Source: Bolinopsis microptera (taxonomy: Eukaryota; Ctenophora; Tentaculata; Lobata; Bolinopsidae). From it: 64,000 nucleotides of DNA. Position numbers and translations under genes: made by a program. Below the pieces are notes generated by a model. It searched no databases. It saw only the letters and a program-made list of their open reading frames with translations, and was not told the DNA's origin. This document shows positions 8,640 to 19,294 of the stretch, piece by piece. The stretch's first letter is position 1, and the number at the start of each line of letters is the position of its first letter. Location of the stretch: assembly GCF_026151205.1 (NCBI RefSeq), contig NC_087082.1, positions 4,133,408 to 4,197,407 of the forward strand. Reading direction: 5' to 3'.

Positions 8640-11240
8640 GAGGAGCACTACCCGAAGGCATTACTCGGCACTAACGCCTTAAAATCTTTAATTACAATCA
8701 AATATAAATATATGCACACAATGTATAAAGTATTAATAATGTATAAAATATGATTATGCTATTAGCAAATTTAAATAGTATTATTAAGAATTTTAAATAA
8801 CTCTTATCTCTTGACATAAATTTAGAACAGCGACACAGGGTCTGAAGAATGCGCGGTGATATTTTTATCTTTTAAAAGTTGTAAATGACAGTGAAATTGC
8901 GCGGTGTCGATAGCATTGTAAAAAATGCTCGAAGATAGTCATATTTTGTTATGAGGTTAAAGTTTTGTTGCTCGTTATTATGATCAACGTATGTTGTACC
9001 AAATTATTTAAATTTCTAAAAGTACGAAATTTGAGTTGTCCCAGTCCTTGTCATCCGGTTTATGTGCTTGTGCAGTAAGCACATGCTTGTTGACTGTAGA
9101 CTTGAATGAATTTAGGAATTTGTCTTGTAGGCAAGTGGTGACATATTTTATGTCCTTGTTAATAATGTTGACTGTTTGGTTATATAACTTAGGCCCAATG
9201 TAAGAAATGCTCTTGTCTGAATTACATAAACGGTTAAATGGTACTGCAAAGAACTCAGGTTCTCTTCTAGGTGCGTTTAAGTTTGAAACAGTGAACATTC
9301 TTATAATATTTGGTGGTGCAGTGTTAGAATAAACTTTGTGCATTAAGCATAATATACATTTAGCTATCACGTTCGGTAAAGCTAATACTTCTAGTTTATT
9401 GAAAATTTCCTTTGTGTGTGAAGGTGTGCTATTCAGATCTTTGTCATAAAAATAGCGGTGGTATTGGTTATCTGCAGCGCGAATGCCCTTTTTCTGGGCC
9501 GAGAAGACTCTTTTAACGGAGTTTAGCGATCTTGTTCCCCAAACTGTGCAGCAGTAGTACAAGCGAGACTGAACAAAGCTGTTGTATATCAACTTGAGTG
9601 CTTTGTTAGGTACTGAGCCTTTGAGTTTGTAGAGAATACCCGCATTTCTAGATACTTTAGTGGCTAAATGTCTAATGTGGTGGGCCCAATTTAGCTTAGT
9701 ATCAATGATCACGCCAAGAAACTTTTCGTGATAACTTTGCTTTAGTCGCTCACCTCCCATGTAGATTTCTATATCCTTAGTTTTCTTATTTGTAAAGATC
9801 ATATATTTAGTTTTGCTAGCATTTAATTTAAGCCCGTTATTAGTAGCCCAATCAATTATCAAAGTCAGAATCTCATTCACCAATGCATTAAGTTGTTCAA
9901 ATGTATCTGTACTTATTATTAGGTTTGCGTCGTCAGCGAAATAAATATGTTTAGCTAAATTACTAATCTGAGGAAGGTCGTTGATGTAGATTATGAACAG
10001 AATTGGTCCGAGAATGGAGCCCTGTGGTACTCCGTAGTTAAGTTTGAGGTGAGAGGACTTGCAGTTGTTGACGCTCACGTATTGCTCTCTATCGGTTAGA
10101 TATGAGTGAAACCAAGATAAAGCCAACCCCCGAACTCCATAGTGCTCAAGTTTTCTCAGAAGAATACTGCTGTCAACCATGTCAAAGGCCTTGCTGTAGT
10201 CCAATAGAAGCAGTGCTGTGACCTGCTTTTTTTCTAGTGCCCTGTGAATATGGTTTTGGGCTTCTAGTAAAGCATGTTCGCAGCTGTGCCCAGCCCGAAA
10301 TCCGTATTGAGAGTCAAATAGGATTTTCTCTGTCTTTAAGTGATCTAATAGTCGCGCTTGCATAATTTTTTCAAAGATTTTTGAGAAACATGAGAGTAGT
10401 GAGATAGGTCGATAGTTTGAAACTTCAGCACGTGACCCACCTTTGTGAAGTGGAACAACTTTGGCGATTTTCAATTTATGCGGAAACTTCCCCTGATGTA
10501 GAGACGCAGAGACTAGGCAGCTAAGCACTGGTGCAAGTATATTGCTCACTTTTTTCAGGGGAAGTATACTCATATCAGAAGTCGACTTAATCTTCAAACC
10601 CTTAACTATTTCAATTATTTCTGATGCGGACGAATCTTCTAGATTCATGCTCCGCTGGCATTTGCTATCTTGAGTTTCTGTTACGATAGTCCTGCCCTCA
10701 GAGCATACGAGTCCATTTTCTCTCTTAAGAGTCTCAGCTATATTGCAGAAATAGTCATTGAAGCTATTCGCAATTTGCTGAGAATCTGTTATCTCGCTCC
10801 CATTATAGTTAATTTTGTTTATCTTAATTTTGCCTTTTTTCTTTCTGTTTAACAAGTTATTAACCATTTGCCATTGTTTTCTGCTGTCGCTAGAATATTT
10901 TGTAAAGTACGCGTTGTAATATTTGCTTTTGGCCTTATCCACGTGTTTATTCACAAATTTCTTCATTTTCTTGTACCTAATATCATTTTCAGTGGTCGGG
11001 TTTGTGACAAAATCTTCATAAAATTTATTTTTGCGATCACATGCGCACCGTAACCATTCTTGGATCCACGGCTTTGTGTTTTTACGGCGGCCTGGTTTAC
11101 TCTTTTTTGCCTTAATTGGGAAATTTCGGTCGTATAGTTCACTATATTTTTTATCGAAAGCCTCAAATTTTTCATCTACAGAATCATAGTTATTAACCAA
11201 GTTCCAGTCTACCGCAGAAAGGTGAAGTACCTAATCAAGG
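8640..11240 (-). mobile_element. LINE E: non-LTR retrotransposon, 5'-truncated
   Basis: The minus-strand element carries a long RT frame. The 3' UTR (9007 down to about 8640) ends in the motif TGCCGAGTAATGCCTTCGGG, also found at 3366-3400. The endonuclease region is absent, and the 5' edge at about 11236-11240 is where the frame stops matching a LINE. It sits between the two proposed pentraxin exons. I found no certain target-site duplication. Confidence 0.75.
9008..11240 (-). CDS. Reverse transcriptase of LINE E (no endonuclease)
   Basis: An intact frame of 730 residues from the first ATG (11200), with about 13 more open codons upstream. It starts in the linker between endonuclease and RT. 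RT motifs in order: SNYRPISLLSCFSKIFEKI (about 263-281), LLDYSKAFDMVD (about 339), YGVPQGSILGPILFIIYINDL (about 390), the catalytic YFADDAN (about 420), and FLGVIIDTKLNW (about 495). A thumb/C-terminal domain without RNase H follows, as in CR1/Jockey-type elements. Frame and catalytic aspartates are intact, so the copy is young or selected. Without the endonuclease it should be immobile by itself. It is a different family from LINEs A-D. Confidence 0.85.
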
Positions 11241-11281
11241 GGGGTACCTAAATTCGTAAATTGTAACGTTTCGTATCCCAG

Positions 11282-11395
11282 GTTGTGAAGGATGACATTC
11301 TGAAGAAGATGAAGGACCAATTCGAAGTTCTCGAAGAATTTCTGGGCCACAAAATAGGCGACCCTCTCATCCACCATCTCAGAGATCACCACTAA
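11282..11395 (+). CDS. Candidate terminal exon of the pentraxin gene (helical tail)
   Basis: After a good acceptor (TTTCGTATCCCAG) the frame reads VVKDDILKKMKDQFEVLEEF, then LGHKIGDPLIHHLRDHH and a TAA. It is 38 codons in phase 0. Codon quality and the amphipathic heptad-like pattern suggest a real exon. Joining it to 7296-7991 gives ...PISCHS followed by VVKDD, a 269-residue protein with a C-terminal helix suited to oligomerisation. LINE E would then lie within the 3.3-kb intron. The exon is visible; its partner is inferred. Confidence 0.5.
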   Translation, partial: VVKDDILKKMKDQFEVLEEFLGHKIGDPLIHHLRDHH

Positions 11396-11765
11396 ACGAA
11401 CAGTACAGCTAGAGGGGAATAATGTTTCGGAACTTTTTGTCTTAAAGCAACAGACAAGAATAGTTCCTTGACATTGAAACGTTGAATATCCATTGTTTCT
11501 CGGGCAAAAATTGTGAATTTCGGGAACTTTTATTTTTCAGCATGATTTTTAGCAAATAGTCTGAATTATTTTTCGGGAAACTTGATGGAAAATCCGCAAA
11601 ATCTATGGGTCAACTACTGAAACTGTATTGTATACTATCTTAATCATTATCAGTCTTATGATCATCATCAGTCTTATGAGTCTCAGAAATTTGTTTTTGT
11701 TGGTTACAATTCTGTCCGTCCAATTTCCTATCTGCTTGTCCTTTTCTTTTTTCTTTATCAGTTGT
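11396..11765. other. Spacer or 3' UTR before the large foldback
   Basis: No gene recognised. It could carry the 3' UTR of the exon ending at 11395. Confidence 0.35.
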
Positions 11766-13335
11766 GATACTCTAGTAGCAGGGTGTAGTTGAGTGTGCAC
11801 TTCGATGTCCACGATTTCTGACAACACAGGGTTGTTTGTTAGGTCATCCTAAACCAAAATCGTTTAGGTGCGCAATTTGTATCGCTAGAGACAACCCTAC
11901 AGGGCAAATTTTCTAAATTACCCTCAGTCGCATATACGGGATTTTTGTATTTCGGCTCCTAAAGGTCATAGCGACTTCATTTTTAGCGTAAAATTACCAC
12001 AATGTCCACATTTATATACAACTTATTAATCAATGTATGGTCTAAAATTGTTTGTTTCCGAGATATCTGCAAAAAACTAATTTTAAGCTCAGGCGTAGGC
12101 ACAAATTTCATCAAATTTGTATCTCAGCTTCTGAAAGTCTTAGAGGCTCAAATTTGGCTTAAAATGACCGCAATGCACATGTTTATATTGACACTATAAA
12201 GGTCATAAAGGCCCAAAATGCTTACTTTTGGACAAAATCCAGAAAAACTGATTTTCACTGGGGCGAATGAAAAAAATCTACTCTAGAAGCTAATTGAAAT
12301 CGAGTATGCAGTTTGGTGTCTACAACGTTTCTAGAAACCAGATCCTTTTAAGGTCATTCTGGATCAGAATTGATGAGGTACGCAATTTCTATCAGTAGTT
12401 CCAAACCTAGGGGGGAAATTTCTAAATTACCCTCAGGCGCAAATATATAACTTTTGTATCTCGGCTTCTGAACGTTGTAGGGGCCTCTCTTTTAACTCAA
12501 ACTAACTGCAAAGGCCACATTTACATACAAGCTATAAAGCAACATAGGGTTTAGTGCTTAGTTTTGGAAATATTCATTAAAAACTGTTTTAACTTTCGTG
12601 CATCCTAAAATAGTAACATCAAACATGTACTTAATTTTGGTATCCCAGGCTAAAAAAGTCTTACAGACACTTTACTTGCAGCACAGCAAAAAATAAAACA
12701 AATATCTAATAAAACAAATATTTATTTTTACGGCACAATCAAACAATATCAATAATAAATAAATCAGGGGAGGTTTGAAGAGGTTTCAAGTGCCGAAGTG
12801 CTTATCTTTAGGATTTGAGAGTGACCTGTGCTTGAAACCCCCTCAACCATCCACTACGTCAGTCGTCAATATACTTGTTATACAAATATAGAAAAATATA
12901 ATAATCTAAAATTACTTATTGGTTTAGTTTGGTGACATAGGAGAGCCCAGTTGAGTTTTAGTTTAGGTTTAGGTTTTAAATCATAGTTTAAAAGGTTAGC
13001 CATGTTTCATGGCAGAGAGAGATATCATGTGTGCAGAGCCGTTCAGCATGAAGTTCAGCATGAACACATTCAGATAATATTTATGCAACACAAGTTTCAG
13101 AAGCTCCTTCCAGCTATCTTGTCTTATCCCCAAATGTATATAATATCTAATCATCTCTCTGGTTACTTCAAACTACTTCAATCCCCAAATTTATACATTA
13201 ACATCTAACTATCTCGTTATAGCTACCACAAGTTGGGCTCTCTCCAGTACTGTTTGACTATTATGGCTAATCAACTTCAATCCCACCTCATGAAGTAATA
13301 TCTACTTTTAGTTACCTTTAATTCTGCTACCTCTA
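11766..13335 (+). repeat. Left arm of a large foldback element (satellite-like)
   Basis: 11766-12692 is the reverse complement of 19329-20255 with only scattered differences, about 927 bp on each side. After a 338-bp left-only segment (12693-13030) the symmetry resumes: GTTCAGCATGAACACATTCA, CTTCCAGCTATCTTGTCTTA and CTCTCTCCAGTACTGTTTG all recur inverted in the right arm (19295-19328, then 15110-15446). Within the arm, a motif set recurs about three times (GTATCTCGGCTTCTGAA, TAAATTACCCTCAG, TGCAATGxxCACATTTATATAC), so the arm is itself built from diverged tandem repeats of roughly 200-500 bp. There is no coding capacity. Confidence 0.85.
12693..13030. other. Left-arm-specific insertion in the foldback
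   Basis: This 338-bp segment is absent from the right arm. It is AT-rich and contains an imperfect hairpin (GGAGGTTTGAAGAGGTTTCA against TTGAAACCCCCTC, 12775-12842). Probably a small insertion. Confidence 0.5.
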
Positions 13336-15109
13336 TGCCATGCCTATTCTACCCAGCTACCACCAACACGTTATAGTTGTAGCTCTTTCTAGCAACCTCT
13401 GAATGCTACCTCCTGCTCTATACAGGTACCATCAGTGGGCAGAAACCACCAATTCCAGCTCTTTTCACGTACTTCGGCTAAATCTATTTAGCTACTACTG
13501 CAAGGTTGCCTGGCCCCTCCAACTTCTGTTCTTTCTACTTTCTAGCAAACTTAACTTAAGCTACCTCTTGCTTTTTATAGCACCACCAGCAACAATTTAT
13601 TCTGGCTCTTTCCGGCTGACTGAGCTGCATTCAACAATTTTCAGCTCATTAAGGTAGAGGAAACCTGCTATTTCTAGCAATCTCTGAATGCTACTTCCTG
13701 CTCTATCTAGCTCCCACCAACACCCACTAATTGTTGTTGAGCTACCACTAGCACCCTCAAATTCTAGCTGGAGCCTGGAGGTAGCCTAAATTAGATAAAA
13801 ACAGATAGAATTTGAGAGTGATCAACCAACTGAATAAGGAAGGATGTAGCCCGAAGTAGCTAGAAGAAGCTAAAATTTGTGGGTACCGTTTGCTAGTGTT
13901 AGCTGGATACAGCAGAAAGTAGTCTGAGGTTGCTGGAATTAGTGCTAGAATTTGCAGGTTCTGGTGATAGCTGAACAGAGTAGGAGTAAGTCTGAGGTTG
14001 CTGGATAGGGCTAGAATTTACAGGTGCTAATAGTAGCATAACAACAACTATTGGATGTTGGTGGGAGCTAGATAGAGCAGGAAGTAGCATTCAGAGATTG
14101 CTACAAAGAGCTAGAGTGGAGATTCAGTTAAACAAAAATTCAGTTAAACAAAAATTCAATTTTATGCCATTTATTACAGAGTAAACAAGTTTACAATAAA
14201 TCAATTTGATATTTAAAGGAATCCTAATTCAATGTGTAGTATGGTTGTCACTCTTTAAATAGATTAGATATAGGTTGACGGGGCAAAGGAGTGTTCGTGC
14301 TGTTCGCTATTGCTCACACCAAACGGCAACCTAGTAAAATTTTTGTATGGACACCGGTCTCCATCACGATACAAAATTAGGATTGTAGAATTTATTGTAT
14401 AACTTTTAGTGCAGTGGAGGAAGCGGTGTGGTGCATTAATAGAGTGACAGCCTACTGATTTAGAGTTGTTTTTACGTGAGCATAATGGGTATATTTTTGG
14501 ACCTAAAGGCTTTACTATGGCAACTTTAAAATTGGTTCTTTTAATCATTTATTAAATATCACTTAAAAATATATAAATCTGGAATCTGTTCACACTGTGA
14601 ACCAGTCCTATAAAAATAAAATAAAAACCTCTTAAATCAAATATTTAAAACGTCTCAATAATGGAAATAGTCATACAATTAAGAAATTTACCAAATTCTT
14701 AATATCTACCTTAAGAGAAAAATACCTACCTAAGTCAATGTCTACCTGTAATACACTAAATATTAGGTTAAATACATAGGTGGTGGAGTCAGCACACATT
14801 TACCAAAATCAAAAATTTTTTAATAGGAGGAACCTGTGGGCCGAGAAGTGAGAACACTGGATTACATTTGTTGAAGGGGATTGTTTTCAAATGACAGCTG
14901 CATTATGTCATAATCGCTTGAAGTCCATGCTGAATCATTATAAGCATGTTGCAGCTTTAGAAGTGCCTTTTTCAGGCGACTTTTAGCAAGGCTAATCTTG
15001 TAGGAGTAGTCAAAAAGCTTAAGTTTAGGTGCAATTGTGCTCCAGATTTTTGTGGATCTTGATATGAAGTCATTAGATGGGAGTTGTGAAATGAGAGTGG
15101 TTAGAATGG
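13336..15109. other. Loop of the large foldback
   Basis: It contains an internal inverted pair. 13672-13745 (AGCAATCTCTGAATGCTACT, TCCTGCTCTATCTAGCTCCC) is mirrored at 14036-14110, with a further direct relative at 13389-13470. A 94-codon minus frame (14548-14264) is unrecognised. A LINE C-terminal relic lies at 14862-15105. Confidence 0.6.
14862..15105 (-). pseudogene. C-terminal relic of a LINE RT protein
   Basis: The minus frame ends in a TAA at 14862-14864 and reads LPSNDFISRSTKIWSTIAPK, then LFDYSYKISLAKSRLKKALL and a short tail. This is the pattern of CR1-like ORF2 C termini (aromatic-rich RSxxxW, then a basic helix). No RT core is present nearby. It lies inside the foldback loop. Confidence 0.5.
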
Positions 15110-15446
15110 AGTGGAGCAGAATTGAAGGAAACTAGAAGTAGATTCTACTACATGATGAGGTTGGATTGGAGTTGATTAGCTATAATAGCCAAACAGTACT
15201 GGAGAGAGCACAACTTATGTTAAGACCGGAATCCGGGCTTAATCCCGATCCCTAATCCCGGTCCCGGTCTTAATACCGGTCACGGCACTTTTTCCAGTCC
15301 CAGTCTCGGCCAAAAAAGTGGTCCCGGTCGAGCCTTGGCTTTAACGAGATGGAAGCAACAAGAGAGATCGTCAGATGTATAAATTTGGGGATAAGACAAG
15401 ATAGCTGGAAGGAGCTTCTGAAACTGAATTGTGTTGCATAAATATT
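15110..15446 (-). repeat. Right arm of the large foldback, inner part
   Basis: Reverse complement of 13070-13335, with an extra block of about 115 bp (15218-15335) made of imperfect CCGG/CCCGGTC repeats. It is separated from the outer part of the arm by LINE C and shares the 7-bp target duplication AAATATT (15440-15446 and 19295-19301). Confidence 0.75.
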
Positions 15447-18400
15447 GATTGAAATAAATTTTCGTGCACATACAGAATGAATGGTTAATAATTTAATAAA
15501 TATGTAGACCAAGCTCTGTGCACGGGATGCTTCCTGGAAGAATCCAGTTCTTTTAGCGGGGCACCCTACCTAAAGCCAAATTGAGATATAATAACCATAT
15601 TCCTAGAGAAATAATCAGAAATCGAATACCAATCAAATAATATGATATATATGAGTAGTAACCATATTTACTATGCAAAATGCCCCAACCACATAGTGTA
15701 AATTTATATAGAGTTCAAATTCCATATCATCATTAAACCTCAATACCTAGTCAATATAATAGCCCAAGCAAAATGAAATAACTTCTTATATACCTTACTG
15801 TCATACTACAAATTAATTAAACATTTGAAATCTGTTGACCAGAGAATAAATTTCTAAGCCTAATGCAAGTGAAATAATTTAGATGCAATAATGAATGCCT
15901 AATGTGAGTATCATTTGTCAATGTCCTTGTAAAAAAGTCTGTACAAGAGATATGAGTAACTAATATAGAAGAAAAAACAGGAAGTTGTCGTCTGTTGTAA
16001 AATAAATAAAATATCTAGAATATAAATTAGAATATAAAATAACATTCAGTCAATGTGTCGTCAATAAACTGTACAATTATCAAATGTTAAAACTGGGTGA
16101 TACAGTCACCAAAAAAAAATAATAAGTATGATAAGTTAATAAATTAAATGTGGTCTATAAAACTACCACTAAGTATAATAGGTCAATAAATTAAAAGTGG
16201 TTTATAAAACTACCACTGTGGGAACCCCTTCTCCAGTTAAAACATGTCAGTCATGTGCAAAATCAATCAGAATGGTAAGGTGGTAAAAAAGGGAATATCT
16301 TTTCGATACATCAATTATGTATGCCTCAGATTTAAAAGAATTAGAAGTTACTTAGTTATCGGCGACTATGATTGCAGTGTAAAATTTGTCATATGAATTG
16401 TCGACGGTATAATTAGGGTCTGTTGTTATAGATGATAGTAGCTGTTTCTTATACGAATCACTAAAGCTTTTAACATCGGGCAGATTTCGTAGATCTGTTG
16501 GAACATTATTCCAACATTTTGCCCCCAAGTATTGAAAGTTTTTATGTGATGTTGATCTATTGACATAAAGGTTGCAGCTTTCGCCGCTCCTACTACCTCC
16601 TGATATGTAACTAAATTTGTTCATAAAGTTTGTAGGACAATTGTCATGGATGATTCTAAACATATAATTTGACAGATGGAGTTGTCGTCTAAGATGGAGT
16701 GGTAACCATTTCATGTCTCTATAAACATTAAGGCTGCTCTCTGTTTTTGGAACGTTGAGAGCTATTTTGGCTACCTTTTTGTACAGAGTGTCAAGTTCAG
16801 CAAGTTTTGTCTTGCCAGCTCTACAATAGATCGTGTCTAAATAATCGAATTGTGGCAACATGAGTGCATTGGCAAACATTTTCCTATATTTAATGGGTAG
16901 CAGTGCTTTACTTCTATACATGGCACCAATTCTCTTCATGACCTTCCTAATAATATAATCTACATGGCTTTTGAAGTTTAATTTACTATCTAGAATGAGG
17001 CCAAGATATTTTGTCTCTTTGCACTCCTTGATTGTGAAAGTTACCTCATTACACTCAATGGTTATTTCATCATGTTGGTCAACAGAATCAAACAATAGGA
17101 ATTCAGTCTTCTTTTCATTGAGTGATAATTTATTAACACTGAGCCATTTAAAGATTGTCATAAGTTCTATTTTCATGTTTATAAATGTGCTTCTGCAGGT
17201 TTGATCAAAGAATAGTGCACCATCATCTGCAAATAGAAAGGGCTTAGATAGGTTACAGGCATAAATGATGTCATTTATGAAGATACTAAATAATATAGGC
17301 CCAATGATGCTTCCTTGTGGTACACCACTCAGAACTTCTAAAAATGAGCTTAGATTGCCATTGATCCTAGTGCATTGATATCTACAAGATAAGAAGTTCT
17401 TAAACCAGGTTAAAGCAATGCCACCAATTCCATAATATGCCAATTTTTGAAGCAATATTTCATGATTCACTGTGTCAAAGGCCTTCTTAAGATCAAGAAA
17501 GATGATTCCTGGTTTATAAGACTTAGATTTACTCATATATATTTCGTCCATCAGATCGTACATCAGATAAGTTGTGGAGTGATTTTTCCGAAAGCCATAT
17601 TGATGCCGGATGAAAAGTTTGTTCTCTTCCATGTAATCAGTGAGTTGCTTGCCGACAAAGTATTCTATAAGTTTTCCTACAAGTGGAAGGATGGATATTG
17701 GCCTGTAATTATTAGGATCATCTTTCATTCCTGCCTTATGGATGGGAGTTACTCTAGCTTTTTTACAAAGGGTTGGTACAACACCTGTGTTAAGGCTCAG
17801 ATTGACAATGTGGGTCAGTGGCTCAACTATGTGTGGTACAGCTTGCTTAAGTAAAAATAGAGGCACATTGTCATATGAGGCCTTGTCATTCTTGAGCGTT
17901 TCGACATACATTAGGATATCAGTTTCATTTATTTCTTGGAATCTATCAAATGAGATATTAGAAGTTCTAGGAGGTAAAAAATCAGTAAAACTAACTCTTT
18001 CAATATTGGGGGCCTGATTTTGTAATCTTGATCCAACATTTGCAAAATGAAAGTTAAATAGCTCAGGATCATTCTCATTGATAGTTTGACAATTAGTTGT
18101 ACCAGGGGTCATATTTGATGCCAGTTTGATAGTTTTCCATATCCCTTTCTGATCATTCTTGGCACTTTTAACTTGTAGATCATCGATTACATTAGCCTTT
18201 TTGCAGGTTTTAGCTAATTTATTTCTAATATTTCTCTGAATCTTGTAGCAATCCCAGGCCTCATTACACTTTATACATTTGCTACATGTACCACATTTAT
18301 TGCAATTTCCATTGTCTCTCTTATCCTTCTTTTTACGGAATTTCTTTAGAAGAAAATGTGTATGATTAATGGCATATAAAAGTTCAGTAGAAGGTTTATG

Positions 18401-19294
18401 TATGAACTTTTCATGCCTTTCTATGGTCTTGCAAGGGAAGAAGGTTGCATATGCCTGTTCAATATGATGACAAAGGCCAGCTGTGATAGCTTCAACATCT
18501 GTACTTTCCAATAGTGGACTGTAATCAGAACAGGTGTCTAGATAGTCTAAGAATTGTTTAACATTACGTTTACAATGATTTCTAATTTCAACCTTCTCAA
18601 ATTTAGGAGCTATAGGTACTTTACAATCTATCTCACACATAATAGCTTGATGATCTCCAATACGTTCATCAAGAACAGAAGATTGGACAAAATCTGCATA
18701 ACAGTTAGTGAATATTACATCAATAGTAGTCTGGGTAACATTGTCTCCACGTTTAGCAACTCTAGTTATCCCTTGAATGGTTTGAACTAGATTGTAACAT
18801 CTCAAGGTCATATCTAATTTTTTGTACTGGGTGGATGAGATATTATTCTGGTCAATGTTTATATCCCCAATCCAGATAACCTTTTTCCCATTCAATTTTT
18901 TCATGCAAAAATGAATGTATTCAATAAAGTTATCAACACTGCAATAATTTCCAGAGCGATAGAAGCAGCAAACATTGATCTTGCTATTCTTAAGCTTCAC
19001 CCATAATGCTTCAATGTTATCAAGCTTACTATCCATAACTAATTCTGTGTAAGCTAGTTTTTTGTTTATCATTAAGCCACAACCACCCCTAGAACTTTTT
19101 GGCCTGTCGCATCGCATAAGGTTGAAGGAGGAAGGAATATTTATGGTGTCTGTGTCAATAGTATCATTAAGATTCATCTCATTTAGGGAAAGTATGTCTA
19201 ATTTATGATCTCTAATAAGTTGGGAAAGTTCATTACTTTTAGCTAAATTGAGAAGCCCTCCTTGAATGTTACAATGACCAATGCAGAGGTTGTG
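15447..19294 (-). mobile_element. LINE C: CR1-like retrotransposon, 3.85 kb, 7-bp TSD
   Basis: Flanked by perfect AAATATT duplications (15440-15446, 19295-19301), so both ends are exact. The 3' end, on the minus strand, finishes in ...GAAAATTTATTTCAATC without poly(A). The 5' end is truncated at the first residues of the endonuclease. A 0.9-kb 3' UTR (15447-16351) is shared nearly unchanged with 50372-51143, 59894-60794 and, inverted, 63332-63668. Confidence 0.92.
16352..19294 (-). CDS. Endonuclease-reverse transcriptase (ORF2) of LINE C
   Basis: One open frame of 980 codons from the element's 5' edge to the TAG/TAA at 16352; the first ATG is at 19177. AP endonuclease: IGHCNIQGG near the start, LSLNEMN, GGCGLMINK, VCCFYRSGN, WIGDINID (about 145), TIDVIFTN, IGDHQAIMCEI. 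A cysteine cluster in the linker reads CNKCGTCSKCIKC. RT: NYRPISILPLVGKLIEYFVG, LDLKKAFDTVNHE, SGVPQGSIIGPILFSIFIND, FADDGALFFD (about 687), YLGLILDSKLNF. Catalytic residues are intact, but the N-terminal end of the protein and any ORF1 are lost, so this copy is dead despite its clean frame. Confidence 0.9.
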   Translation of the reverse strand, partial: HNLCIGHCNIQGGLLNLAKSNELSQLIRDHKLDILSLNEMNLNDTIDTDTINIPSSFNLMRCDRPKSSRGGCGLMINKKLAYTELVMDSKLDNIEALWVKLKNSKINVCCFYRSGNYCSVDNFIEYIHFCMKKLNGKKVIWIGDINIDQNNISSTQYKKLDMTLRCYNLVQTIQGITRVAKRGDNVTQTTIDVIFTNCYADFVQSSVLDERIGDHQAIMCEIDCKVPIAPKFEKVEIRNHCKRNVKQFLDYLDTCSDYSPLLESTDVEAITAGLCHHIEQAYATFFPCKTIERHEKFIHKPSTELLYAINHTHFLLKKFRKKKDKRDNGNCNKCGTCSKCIKCNEAWDCYKIQRNIRNKLAKTCKKANVIDDLQVKSAKNDQKGIWKTIKLASNMTPGTTNCQTINENDPELFNFHFANVGSRLQNQAPNIERVSFTDFLPPRTSNISFDRFQEINETDILMYVETLKNDKASYDNVPLFLLKQAVPHIVEPLTHIVNLSLNTGVVPTLCKKARVTPIHKAGMKDDPNNYRPISILPLVGKLIEYFVGKQLTDYMEENKLFIRHQYGFRKNHSTTYLMYDLMDEIYMSKSKSYKPGIIFLDLKKAFDTVNHEILLQKLAYYGIGGIALTWFKNFLSCRYQCTRINGNLSSFLEVLSGVPQGSIIGPILFSIFINDIIYACNLSKPFLFADDGALFFDQTCRSTFINMKIELMTIFKWLSVNKLSLNEKKTEFLLFDSVDQHDEITIECNEVTFTIKECKETKYLGLILDSKLNFKSHVDYIIRKVMKRIGAMYRSKALLPIKYRKMFANALMLPQFDYLDTIYCRAGKTKLAELDTLYKKVAKIALNVPKTESSLNVYRDMKWLPLHLRRQLHLSNYMFRIIHDNCPTNFMNKFSYISGGSRSGESCNLYVNRSTSHKNFQYLGAKCWNNVPTDLRNLPDVKSFSDSYKKQLLSSITTDPNYTVDNSYDKFYTAIIVADN

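Noticed and set aside
13403-13657. 84-codon frame in the foldback loop
   Set aside because: Composed of degenerate AGCTACC/CACCAAC repeats. Not protein-like.
14264-14548. 94-codon minus frame in the foldback loop
   Set aside because: No family recognised and it lies in repeat-derived DNA. Not supported as a gene.
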